Source: an uncultured Selenomonadales bacterium (GTDB lineage Bacteria; Bacillota; Negativicutes; Selenomonadales; Selenomonadaceae). From it: a stretch of DNA of 15,614 bases. Shown here one piece after another: positions 1 to 6,544 of this stretch. Each line of letters begins with the position of its first letter. Positions within the stretch are counted from its first letter, which is position 1. The position numbers and the translations under genes were made by a program. The DNA lies in contig CALGGP010000244.1 of the NCBI GenBank assembly GCA_937915885.1, forward strand, positions 1 to 15,614, given 5' to 3'. Below the pieces are notes generated by a model. It was not told the origin of the DNA and made no database searches. It saw only the letters and a program-made list of their open reading frames with translations.

Positions 1-26
1 GGGTTGGCTCGCGATGAAAAGAGCGG

Positions 27-89
27 GCGCCGTCGACGCGGGTGGGCATGCCGTCCTCGGTTGGGCGCCGTGCTCGGGGGGCGGGAGCG
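27..89. repeat. GC-rich dispersed repeat, copy A
   Basis: This stretch is an imperfect copy of the sequence at 12,916-12,978 on the same strand. Shared blocks in order are GCGCCG, CGACGC, GGGTGGGCATGCCG, GTTGGGCGCCG, GCTCG and GGAGCG, broken by a few substitutions and one indel. The block is open in one frame and merges with the glycosyltransferase reading frame, but it is a poor protein (Gly/Ala-rich, no conserved features). I read it as intergenic repeat, not as an N-terminal extension. Confidence 0.7.
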
Positions 90-127
90 TTGACGGCGCC
101 CTTATAAAAATTTTTGGAGGCAAATCA

Positions 128-1390
128 ATGGAGTCGGAGCTCGAGCGCTTGAAAAAAATGCTGGCGACGGTCGATGAGATTGATCGTTGGCGGGTGCATG
201 AACGGATCGGCGCCGCCTTTTATGATCTCGCCGATCCCGACGGCGCCGCCCAAGCCTACTTCAACGCCGCCCAATGTGATCGCTATCTTCGCGCTCAGCG
301 TCAGCACTACTCGAATTATCTTTTCGCGTTGCATTATCTGCCGCACGTCGATCCGCACGATCTTGCCGCCGAACATTTTATTTACGACTCACTCTGTCGC
401 GATGTCGAGCCCGTCAATCCGCCCAAACATCGTCACAAAAAAATTGCCGTCGGATATCTCGCGCCGCATTTTGACGAAGGCGCCGTCGCCCGATTTGTCG
501 AGCCGCTCTTAAATCTTTACGATCGGAAAAAATTTACGGTGCAATGTTTTACTCCGTCCGATGAAGATTCGATCGCGACGGCGGGCTTGGACATTTTATT
601 TGATCTCGGCGGACATTCCGAAGGCGGCGTGACGTTGCCGATTATGGCGCGTCGTCTCGCGCCCGTCCAAATCACGGGGCTCGGTTGGCTCGACACCACC
701 GGCTTGACCGCGATCGATTACATTCTCACCGACGATTTTCTAACTCCGCGCGGAGCCGATAAATTTTTCGTCGAGAAGTTTTTGACCGTCCCGCACGCCG
801 TCAATTTCACGCCGACCGCCGACATGATCCCGCGCCGCCCGTCCGATCGATCTCACATCGTTTTCGGCTGCTTCAACAATCTCATGAAAGTCACCGACGA
901 GTACCTTCAATGCGCCGCCGAAATTCTTGATCGCGTTCCGCACGCCCGAATGATTTTTCAAGACACCACTCGGATTGCCGCGCGCCGTCGTCGAATGCTC
1001 GAGCGCGCCGAAAATTTTTTGCCGATCAATCGGATCGAAATTCGCTCGGGGCGCGACGACTACCTTGACGATTACGCCGACATTGATATAATTTTGGACA
1101 CATTCCCGTACAACGGCGGCGCGATGACCGCGACCGCGCTTTGCATGAACGTGCCGGTGGTGAGCATTGCGGGCGATCGATACGGCGCGCGCTTCGGAGC
1201 CGACATTCTTCGGACGGCGGGCTTCGATGAGCTCATCGTCGACGATCAAAAAAATTTTATTGAGCGCGCGGTCGAGCTGTCGAAAAATATCCCGATTGAC
1301 GTGCGCGATCGAGTGCGACAATCGCCGCTGCTCGACGGCAAAACTTTCGTCCGTTCGATCGAAAATGTTTATGAACGTCTCGTGGGGTGA
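128..1390 (+). CDS. GT41 (OGT/SPINDLY-like) glycosyltransferase, 420 aa
   Basis: This is a cytoplasmic glycosyltransferase of the O-GlcNAc-transferase type (GT41), a family that moves a sugar from a nucleotide donor to Ser/Thr of proteins; in Gram-negative-type Firmicutes such genes often accompany surface or flagellar protein glycosylation. The first ~100 residues are short helical, TPR-like. The catalytic part shows LAPVQITGLGW followed by TTGLTAIDYILTD (178-202), FGCFNNLMKV (246-255, Lys254 matching the conserved GT41 lysine) and the donor-binding stretch DTFPYNGGAMTATAL (324-338). The usual His of the GT41 'F-R-R-H' segment is replaced: residues 112-120 read APHFDEGAV, with Gly118 at that place. 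The ATG at 128 is chosen because GGAGG lies at 116-120; the in-frame ATG at 14 runs through a repeat. The gene end abuts the next gene. Acceptor unknown. Confidence 0.85.
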   Translation: MESELERLKKMLATVDEIDRWRVHERIGAAFYDLADPDGAAQAYFNAAQCDRYLRAQRQHYSNYLFALHYLPHVDPHDLAAEHFIYDSLCRDVEPVNPPKHRHKKIAVGYLAPHFDEGAVARFVEPLLNLYDRKKFTVQCFTPSDEDSIATAGLDILFDLGGHSEGGVTLPIMARRLAPVQITGLGWLDTTGLTAIDYILTDDFLTPRGADKFFVEKFLTVPHAVNFTPTADMIPRRPSDRSHIVFGCFNNLMKVTDEYLQCAAEILDRVPHARMIFQDTTRIAARRRRMLERAENFLPINRIEIRSGRDDYLDDYADIDIILDTFPYNGGAMTATALCMNVPVVSIAGDRYGARFGADILRTAGFDELIVDDQKNFIERAVELSKNIPIDVRDRVRQSPLLDGKTFVRSIENVYERLVG

Positions 1391-1395
1391 TTGCC

Positions 1396-4176
1396 TTGAT
1401 TGATCGAAACGACATTAAAAAATTTTTTACGGATTGGAACGGGCGCGGCTCCGAAAAATCCGACGCCCAATCCTTTTGGCTCGCGCTGATCCGTGCGCTC
1501 GGCGTCGACAAGCCCGATAACATCATAAAATTCGAGACGCCTATCGATGTCGACGGGCAAAAATGTTTCATCGACGGTTTGATTCCTTCGACAAAAGTTT
1601 TGATCGAGCAAAAAAGTCGCGGGATCGATCTCGACAAGCCCGCTAAACAATCCGACGGCAAATTCTTGACGGCGTTCGAGCAAGCCAAGCGTTATGCCGA
1701 CGCTCTCCCCTACTCTCAACACCCGCGTTGGATCATCGTCTGCAACTTCGACGAGTTTCGCATCTACGACATGGATCGCATCACCGCCGCCGCCGACGAC
1801 GCTCTCAAGCCCGCGTGCATCGCCTTCAAACATCTGCCCATCGAATTTGCGCGCCTCGGCTTCGTCGTCGACCCCAACGATGAAAACATCGACGAAGTCA
1901 AACTCTCCAAAGACGCCGTCGATATCATGAAACGCATTCGTGATGCCTTCGCCCGCAAAATGCTCGCGCCCCGCCGCGTCAAGGATAATCCCGTCGATTT
2001 TTTGAGCGCCGACCAAAAGGACATCCTCAATAAATTTTGCGTCCGGCTCGTCTTTTGCCTCTACGCCGAGGACGCCGCCGTCTTCAACACCGATCAGTTC
2101 GTCGACTACATCAGCGCGTCCGCCGATCGCAGCGCCGCGCTCACCGAGCTGTTTGATGTGCTCAACACTCCGCCCGACCGTCGTGATCAAAATCTCCGCG
2201 CGGAGCTGAAACAATTTCCGTATGTAAACGGCGGGCTCTTCGACGGCAACGCGCTCGACATCCCGCCTTTCGACAACGTCACCGCCGACGGCATCACTCT
2301 TCAGGCGCGCGGCTCCGAGCAAAAATTTAATTGGTTCACCATCGACCCGACCATCTTCGGCGCGCTTTTCGAGCGAGACCTCAACGCAGAAAGTCGTCGC
2401 CACGGCGGCATGCATTACACGTCCCGCGCCAACATTCATAAGCTCATCGACCCGCTTTTTCTCGACGACCTTGCCGAAGAATTTGATTCAATCCGTCGCC
2501 GTCGAAAAAATAAGCGCCGCGAGCTCGAGGCTTTTCAAGATAAAATCGCGTCGCTGATTTTTTTCGATCCCGCCTGCGGCTCCGGCAATTTCCTCACAGA
2601 AACTTTCATTTCGCTCCGTCAGCTCGAAAACAAAATCATCGACGAGCTCATCAATCTCGGCGTGCCGTGCTCGGTCAAAGTTTCCATCGATCAGTTTTTC
2701 GGCATCGAGATTAACGGCTTCGCCGCCGCCATCGCTCAGACCGCCATGTGGATTTCCGAAAACAAGATGCTTTACGATACCGATATCAGCGTCGGCATTC
2801 GCGAGCGCGAACATTATCTGCCGTTGAAACACTCCGCGCGCATCGTTTGCGCCAACGCGCTTACCGTCGATTGGAAAAAAATTGTGCCCGACGGCGCCGA
2901 CTACATCATCGGCAATCCGCCGTTCGTGGGCGCGTCGATGATGAGCGCCGAGCAAAAATCCGAGGCGGTTGCGATTTTCGGTCGGGGCAAGCTCGTCAAC
3001 AGCATTGATTATGTCGGCGCGTGGTATCACAAGGCGGCGGCTTTCATCGACGGCACGACGACCCGTGCGGCGTTTGTTTCGACCAACAGCATCACTCAAG
3101 GCGAGCAGGTTGCGCCGTTGTGGCAGAAACTTTTCGTCGAGCGCGGCGTTCACATCGACTTTGCTTATCGGACGTTTCGATGGTTGAGCGAGTCCGAGGA
3201 CATGGCGGCGGTGCACTGTGTGATCGTCGGTTTTTCGAGTGCGCCGAGCGATAAGCCGCGTATTATTTTCGACGGCGATCAAAAAATAATTGCCGACAAT
3301 ATCAATCCGTATCTGGTCGATGCGCCCGACGTTTTCATTTGGAGCCGCGCAAAACCGATCAGCGCCGACGCGCCTTTGATGGTTCATGGCAATAAGCCGA
3401 CGGACAACGGCAATTTGATTCTGTCGACGGACGAACGCGATCGATTGTTGAAAGACGATCCGAAAATCGGCTGTTGCATTCGACGATTGGTCGGCGGTCG
3501 CGAATTGATGTACGGCGACGTTCGATATTGTTTGTGGTTAAATGACATCGATCCGAAAATTTATCGGGACAACGAAGTGATCATGCGGAGGCTCGATGCC
3601 GTTAAAAAATTCCGCGCGGCGTCAACGTCGAAGGACACCCGCGAACGGGCGACGGTGCCGCATTTATTTTTTCGGACGCCGCAGACCGACGACAATTATA
3701 TCTGCCTGCCGCAAACTTCGTCGGACGGTCGAAAATATATTCCGATCGGATTCATGGACGGATCGATCATTGCCGTCGATACCGTTCTGATCATTCCGTC
3801 GGCGACGTTGTTTCATTTCGGAGTGCTGTCGTCGTCGGTTCATATGATGTGGATGCGATTGGTCGGCGGACGGTTCGGGACGGGATATCGATACTCGACG
3901 TCGGTGGTGTACAATAATTTTGTGTGGTGCGGTTGGTCGTCGTCGATCGAAGAGACGGCGCAAGCGATCCTCGACGCGCGGGCGCTTTATCCTACGTGGA
4001 CGTTGGCGGCTATGTATGACGAAGAAAAAATGCCGCCCGAGTTGCGAGCGGCGCATGCAGCCAACGACTTGGCGGTGATGTCGGCGTACGGCTTCGACGT
4101 GTCGATGACGGAATCGGAGCTTGTGTCGGCGCTGATGAAAATTTACGAAGAAAAAATTATTGACGGCGGGCATTAA
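1396..4176 (+). CDS. MmeI-like (Type IIL) restriction-modification enzyme, 926 aa
   Basis: One chain appears to combine endonuclease, adenine methyltransferase and target recognition, as in MmeI-type enzymes, which methylate one strand and cut at a distance. The N-terminal nuclease motif is Asp60 followed by IEQK (Glu71, Lys73), matching the D-(X~9-10)-ExK pattern of the family. A helical region follows, with HGGMHYTS before the methyltransferase. Motif I is FDPACGSGNF (390-399) and motif IV is NPPF (507-510), as in gamma-class N6-adenine methyltransferases. The last ~300 residues would hold the target recognition domain. Length fits the family (about 900-1000). I choose TTG 1396, since GGGGTGA (1384-1390) sits 5 bases upstream and the protein then starts MIDRNDIKKF; GTG 1387 is an alternative. 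It follows the glycosyltransferase with no gap. No separate specificity or restriction subunit is needed or seen. Codon usage shifts midway (see findings). Confidence 0.88.
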   Translation: MIDRNDIKKFFTDWNGRGSEKSDAQSFWLALIRALGVDKPDNIIKFETPIDVDGQKCFIDGLIPSTKVLIEQKSRGIDLDKPAKQSDGKFLTAFEQAKRYADALPYSQHPRWIIVCNFDEFRIYDMDRITAAADDALKPACIAFKHLPIEFARLGFVVDPNDENIDEVKLSKDAVDIMKRIRDAFARKMLAPRRVKDNPVDFLSADQKDILNKFCVRLVFCLYAEDAAVFNTDQFVDYISASADRSAALTELFDVLNTPPDRRDQNLRAELKQFPYVNGGLFDGNALDIPPFDNVTADGITLQARGSEQKFNWFTIDPTIFGALFERDLNAESRRHGGMHYTSRANIHKLIDPLFLDDLAEEFDSIRRRRKNKRRELEAFQDKIASLIFFDPACGSGNFLTETFISLRQLENKIIDELINLGVPCSVKVSIDQFFGIEINGFAAAIAQTAMWISENKMLYDTDISVGIREREHYLPLKHSARIVCANALTVDWKKIVPDGADYIIGNPPFVGASMMSAEQKSEAVAIFGRGKLVNSIDYVGAWYHKAAAFIDGTTTRAAFVSTNSITQGEQVAPLWQKLFVERGVHIDFAYRTFRWLSESEDMAAVHCVIVGFSSAPSDKPRIIFDGDQKIIADNINPYLVDAPDVFIWSRAKPISADAPLMVHGNKPTDNGNLILSTDERDRLLKDDPKIGCCIRRLVGGRELMYGDVRYCLWLNDIDPKIYRDNEVIMRRLDAVKKFRAASTSKDTRERATVPHLFFRTPQTDDNYICLPQTSSDGRKYIPIGFMDGSIIAVDTVLIIPSATLFHFGVLSSSVHMMWMRLVGGRFGTGYRYSTSVVYNNFVWCGWSSSIEETAQAILDARALYPTWTLAAMYDEEKMPPELRAAHAANDLAVMSAYGFDVSMTESELVSALMKIYEEKIIDGGH

Positions 4177-4278
4177 GTTTGATAGAATCAAGCTGTGGAT
4201 AGAAACTTAGACAAATTGAATACGACGGCTGAAGCGGGCGTCGGCTCCCTCCGAAGTCAGGGTGTCCTTGGTTCAGAG

Positions 4279-4310
4279 GAGAGCGGTTAATCGCCAATTA
4301 ACCGACTCTC
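4279..4310. other. Palindromic hairpin after peptide 1
   Basis: GAGAG and GGTTAAT are mirrored by ATTAACC and CTCTC around a five-base loop, about 10 bases past the stop of peptide 1. There is no T-run on either strand, so it is not a classical terminator; it may be an mRNA-stability or processing stem. Related palindromes occur at about 4579-4597, 4863-4887 and 5069-5097 in the other units. Confidence 0.6.
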
Positions 4311-4320
4311 GAGCGCGCCG

Positions 4321-4398
4321 TTATTTAAACGCGTTGATGATGTTCACGATGAGGTCTGCGGCTGCGATCGCAAGCGCGATCTTCTCGTAGAAGCTCAT
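4321..4398 (-). CDS. Small hydrophobic helical peptide 1, 25 aa (toxin-like)
   Basis: The peptide begins MSFYEKIALAIAAADLIVNI and ends NAFK. It is one predicted hydrophobic or amphipathic helix with a charged pair near the N-terminus, a size and composition typical of type I toxins (membrane-acting), though PSM-like or leaderless-bacteriocin peptides look similar. GGAGG at 4406-4410 lies 7 bases before ATG and is nearly an ideal ribosome site. The homologue in cassette 2 is 25 aa with 16 of 25 identical positions, and most differences are conservative or codon-silent, so the frame is under protein-level constraint. It has its own promoter (4450-4478). No name can be given from sequence alone. 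Confidence 0.75.
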   Translation of the reverse strand: MSFYEKIALAIAAADLIVNIINAFK

Positions 4399-4405
4399 CT
4401 CATCA

Positions 4406-4421
4406 CCTCCTTTGCAGGAGG
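4406..4421 (-). promoter_or_regulatory. Shine-Dalgarno-sequestering hairpin, cassette 1
   Basis: On the minus strand CCTCCT, loop GCAA (a GNRA tetraloop) and AGGAGG form a perfect 6-bp stem that hides the ribosome site of peptide 1. The same CCTCC also takes part in the 5'-3' helix, so the two folds exclude each other. Confidence 0.7.
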
Positions 4422-4449
4422 GAGCCGGTCTTCAACCGTCGCAAGTCAA

Positions 4450-4478
4450 ATTCTACCACGCATCAAAGGTTTTGTCTA
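4450..4478 (-). promoter_or_regulatory. Promoter of peptide cassette 1
   Basis: The minus strand reads TAGACA (4478-4473), a 17-base spacer and TAGAAT (4455-4450). The start of transcription would fall near 4443, placing the pairing element CGACGG at the very 5' end of the RNA. Confidence 0.65.
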
Positions 4479-4501
4479 CAGTTTTTTACATCGAATCTAA
4501 T
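4472..4501 (+). promoter_or_regulatory. Candidate antisense-RNA promoter toward cassette 2
   Basis: The plus strand reads TTGTCT, 18 bases, TCTAAT. It overlaps the -35 of the minus promoter of cassette 1. A transcript from it would begin near 4508 and run antisense through the 3' element and peptide of cassette 2, as a type I antitoxin RNA would. No terminator for such an RNA was found, so this remains weak. Confidence 0.35.
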
Positions 4502-4609
4502 CAAATTGAATACGACGACCGGAGCAGGTGCCGACTTCCTCAGGATGGGTTAGATGAGGGTGTCTCCATGAGATGTCGAGCTAAGTGGTAATTAGCCGAC
4601 TGTCAAGCG

Positions 4610-4687
4610 CTACATGAGCGCATTGATGATGTTAATGATGAGGTTTGTCGCAGAGATCGCGAGAGCAATCTTCTCGTAGGTGCTCAT
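4610..4687 (-). CDS. Small hydrophobic helical peptide 2, 25 aa (toxin-like)
   Basis: The peptide begins MSTYEKIALAISATNLIINI and ends NALM. It is a paralogue of the peptide at 4321-4398, with the same length, the same YEKIALAI core and the same NIIN near the end. GGAGG precedes the ATG by 7 bases. Its leader, hairpin, promoter and 3' pairing element all match those of cassette 1 in order and spacing. A single hydrophobic helix without signal peptide or cysteines suggests a membrane-active peptide; a type I toxin is the favoured reading because of the RNA structure around it. Confidence 0.75.
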   Translation of the reverse strand: MSTYEKIALAISATNLIINIINALM

Positions 4688-4694
4688 CTCATCA

Positions 4695-4711
4695 CCTCCC
4701 TTCGTGGGAGG
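4695..4711 (-). promoter_or_regulatory. Shine-Dalgarno-sequestering hairpin, cassette 2
   Basis: CCTCCC and GGGAGG form a 6-bp stem around the loop ACGAA. Relative to cassette 1 the last pair has changed from T-A to C-G, a compensatory change that supports the stem. Confidence 0.7.
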
Positions 4712-4739
4712 AAGCCGGCCTCCAGCCGTCGCAAGTCAA

Positions 4740-4768
4740 ATTCTATCACGCATCAAAATTTTTATCTA
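4740..4768 (-). promoter_or_regulatory. Promoter of peptide cassette 2
   Basis: The minus strand reads TAGATA (4768-4763), 17 bases, TAGAAT (4745-4740), the same arrangement as in cassette 1. On the plus strand the overlapping TTATCT, 19 bases, TCTAAT (4762-4792) is the counterpart of the candidate antisense promoter, but weaker. Confidence 0.65.
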
Positions 4769-4898
4769 CAGTTTTTTTACATCGAATCTAATCAAATTGA
4801 ATACGACGACCGAGGCAGGTGCCGGCTTCCCCCTTAGTGGAGTCCGCCGGAACCGAGCTGAGAGCCGATTAATTAGCTCTTAACCGACTCTCGTTAGC

Positions 4899-4979
4899 TC
4901 AATCTTCGGAGAAGAAGAAGTTGTAGATCGCGCTCGCGATGTCGCCAATCAGGCGAACCACGTTGGTCACGAACGACCA
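4899..4979 (-). pseudogene. Cassette 3 peptide remnant, start and leader deleted
   Basis: A 26-residue open stretch starting WSFVTNVVRLIGDIASAIYN and ending in SED has the look of the other peptides but no start codon, ribosome site or promoter in frame. The sequence passes directly from the codon for Trp into TTTACATCGAATCTAATC (plus strand), which in units 1 and 2 lies upstream of the promoter. About 100 bases are therefore missing. An in-frame GTG at codon 4 could still start a shorter peptide, with no ribosome site. The ATG at 4980 is in another frame and gives a charged, unlikely product. Confidence 0.6.
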
Positions 4980-5102
4980 TTTACATCGAATCTAATCAAA
5001 TTGAATACGACGACTGAACCTGGCGCCGACTTCCTCCGTAGTAGGTAAAACGTATGGTCTTCGGAAGCCGAGTTAATTGGTACTTAACCGGCTGTCAGCT
5101 GT

Positions 5103-5141
5103 TCAAATGAACAGACCGATGACAGTGGCGATCAGAGACGC
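5103..5141 (-). pseudogene. Cassette 4 peptide remnant
   Basis: Only the last 12 residues, ASLIATVIGLFI, and the stop survive. They are fused directly to ACGCATCAAAA (plus strand), the spacer element of the intact promoters, so the -10 box, leader, ribosome site and start are gone while the -35 (TAGACA on the minus strand, near 5155) remains. The 3' pairing element (from 5008) and palindrome are intact. Confidence 0.55.
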
Positions 5142-5208
5142 ATCAAAAATTTTGTCTACAATTTTTTTTACATCAATAGGGCGTTTTTTTTTTTGAGGAG
5201 AGATCAAA

Positions 5209-6540
5209 ATGAGCAAACCGATCGTGGCGGTCGTCGGACGCCCCAACGTCGGCAAGTCGACGCTGTTCAATCAGATCGGCAAAAAAAAATTGTCGATAGT
5301 CGATGACATGCCCGGCGTCACGCGCGACCGAATTTATATGGATGCCGATTGGCTTGACCGCGAATTTACGTTGGTCGACACCGGCGGCATCGAGCTTACG
5401 TCCGATGATTCGATGCTCAACTCTATACGAGCGCAGGCGCAGATTGCGATCGATGAGGCGGACGTAATTTTATTTGTGGTCGACGGACGGGCGGGCTTGA
5501 CTTCGTCCGATGAGGAAGTCGCGAAAGTTTTGCGTCGGGCGCGCAAGCCGATCATCGTCGCGGTCAACAAAATCGATCACATCAATCTCGACGATAATGT
5601 TTACGAGTTTTATAATTTGGGGCTGGGCGATCCGATTGGCATCAGTGCGTCGAACGCGCTCAACCTTGGCGATCTGCTCGACGCGGTGATTGCCGCCCTT
5701 CCTCCGCTCGAGCTCGATCAGCATGATGCGGACGAAATTCGGATTGCGGTGATCGGGCGACCGAACGTCGGCAAATCTTCGCTCGTCAACAAAATGCTCG
5801 GCGAGGAGCGTGTGATCGTCAGCGATATCCCGGGCACGACGCGCGACGCGATCGATACGCATTTTGAAAAAGACGGAATAAAATTTACGTTGATCGACAC
5901 GGCGGGCATGCGTCGTAAGGCGAAGATCGAGTTGCCGGTCGAGCGGTATAGTGTGATGCGATCATTGCGGGCGATCGATCGGGCGGACGTGGTGTTGATG
6001 ATGATCGAGGCGCCGGTCGGTATCACGGAGCAAGATGCAAAGATCGCGGGCTATGCGCACGACTCGGGCAAGGGCTGTGTGATCGTGGTCAACAAGTGGG
6101 ACATATTCCCCGACAAACATGATCGCTCGACGAACCGATTCACCGACGAGCTCCGAGTGAAGTTGGGATTCTTGCAATACGCGCCGGTGTTATACGTGTC
6201 GGCGCTGACGGGGCAACGGGTCAATCGGGTTACGGAGCTGGTAAAATTCGTGGCGGATCAAAACGCGATGCGGATTCAAACGAGCGTGTTAAATGAATTG
6301 GTGCGGGACTCGATTGCGGTCAATCCTCCGCCGTCGAAGCGCGGCAAGCAATTAAAAATATATTTTTCGACGCAAGCGGACATTTGCCCGCCGCGATTTA
6401 TATTATTCGTGAACGAGCCGGAGCTGATGCACTTCTCGTATTTGAGATTTCTCGAAAACAAATTGCGTGAGACGTTCGGGTTTGAGGGTGCGCCGTTGAA
6501 ATTTGTCGTTCGGAAGCGCGGCGCGGACGAGGACGTTTGA
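5209..6540 (+). CDS. der: Ribosome assembly GTPase Der (EngA)
   Basis: Der is an essential GTPase that acts in maturation of the 50S ribosomal subunit. Two GTPase domains stand in tandem. The first has GRPNVGKST (10-18), a DTGGIE switch and NKID. The second has GRPNVGKSS (183-191), DTAGMR and NKWD. A KH-like C-terminal domain, rich in basic residues, closes the protein and ends in VRKRGADEDV. The 443-aa length is normal. The ATG at 5209 is preceded by GAGGAG, and just upstream is a run of eleven T (5184-5194). It is convergent with the next gene, with four bases between the stops and no terminator between them. It is the housekeeping anchor of the first genome piece. Confidence 0.97.
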   Translation: MSKPIVAVVGRPNVGKSTLFNQIGKKKLSIVDDMPGVTRDRIYMDADWLDREFTLVDTGGIELTSDDSMLNSIRAQAQIAIDEADVILFVVDGRAGLTSSDEEVAKVLRRARKPIIVAVNKIDHINLDDNVYEFYNLGLGDPIGISASNALNLGDLLDAVIAALPPLELDQHDADEIRIAVIGRPNVGKSSLVNKMLGEERVIVSDIPGTTRDAIDTHFEKDGIKFTLIDTAGMRRKAKIELPVERYSVMRSLRAIDRADVVLMMIEAPVGITEQDAKIAGYAHDSGKGCVIVVNKWDIFPDKHDRSTNRFTDELRVKLGFLQYAPVLYVSALTGQRVNRVTELVKFVADQNAMRIQTSVLNELVRDSIAVNPPPSKRGKQLKIYFSTQADICPPRFILFVNEPELMHFSYLRFLENKLRETFGFEGAPLKFVVRKRGADEDV

Positions 6541-6544
6541 CGAT

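Larger units (their letters stand above)
4223..4441 (-). other. Cassette 1: predicted 5'-3' long-range RNA pairing
   Basis: In the minus-strand transcript the leader element (4441-4417) can pair with the 3' element (4252-4223). Helix 1 is CGACGGUUGAAG with CUUCAGCCGUCG (12 pairs, one G-U). Helix 2 is CGGCUCCCUCC with GGAGGGAGCCG (11 pairs). Such end-to-end folding is known from type I toxin mRNAs such as hok and aapA, where it controls translation. Confidence 0.65.
4513..4731 (-). other. Cassette 2: predicted 5'-3' long-range RNA pairing
   Basis: The leader element (4731-4707) pairs with the 3' element (4541-4513). Helix 1 is CGACGGCUGGAG with CUCCGGUCGUCG (12 pairs, two G-U). Helix 2 is CGGCUUCCUC with GAGGAAGUCG (10 pairs, one G-U). 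Compared with cassette 1, an A-U pair has become G-C in helix 1 and a C-G pair has become U-A in helix 2, so pairing is kept while bases change. Confidence 0.65.
4213..5165 (-). repeat. Tandem array of four small-peptide (type I toxin-like) cassettes
   Basis: Four head-to-tail units of roughly 200-290 bases fill the gap between the restriction enzyme and der. Each unit shares AAATTGAATACGACG at one end (from about 4213, 4503, 4796 and 4998), then a C/G-rich pairing element, then a palindrome built on GGTTAA/TTAACC, then a peptide reading frame on the minus strand. Units 1 and 2 are complete with promoter and ribosome site. Units 3 (about 4796-4981) and 4 (about 4998-5165) lack the stretch between promoter and peptide start. 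The layout resembles tandem type I toxin families such as ldr or ibs in Escherichia coli, with no sequence likeness claimed. Confidence 0.8.

Noticed and set aside
14..127. In-frame N-terminal extension of the GT41 protein from ATG 14
   Set aside because: It reads through the dispersed repeat, has low-complexity Gly/Ala content, and a clear GGAGG precedes ATG 128.
1369..2439. 356-aa minus-strand reading frame
   Set aside because: Opposite-strand shadow of the restriction enzyme; no start signal or family likeness.
4680..4883. 67-aa plus-strand reading frame over the cassette array
   Set aside because: It runs antisense through the leader, promoter and 3' element of the peptide cassettes, has no ribosome site, and is not conserved between units.
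4213..5165. CRISPR array
   Set aside because: Units are 200-290 bases with diverged sequence, structured leaders and peptide frames; no short identical repeats with unique spacers.
5184..5194. T-run of eleven before der as a phase-variation tract
   Set aside because: It lies upstream of the ribosome site of an essential gene and does not separate a promoter pair or frame; A/T runs are common here.
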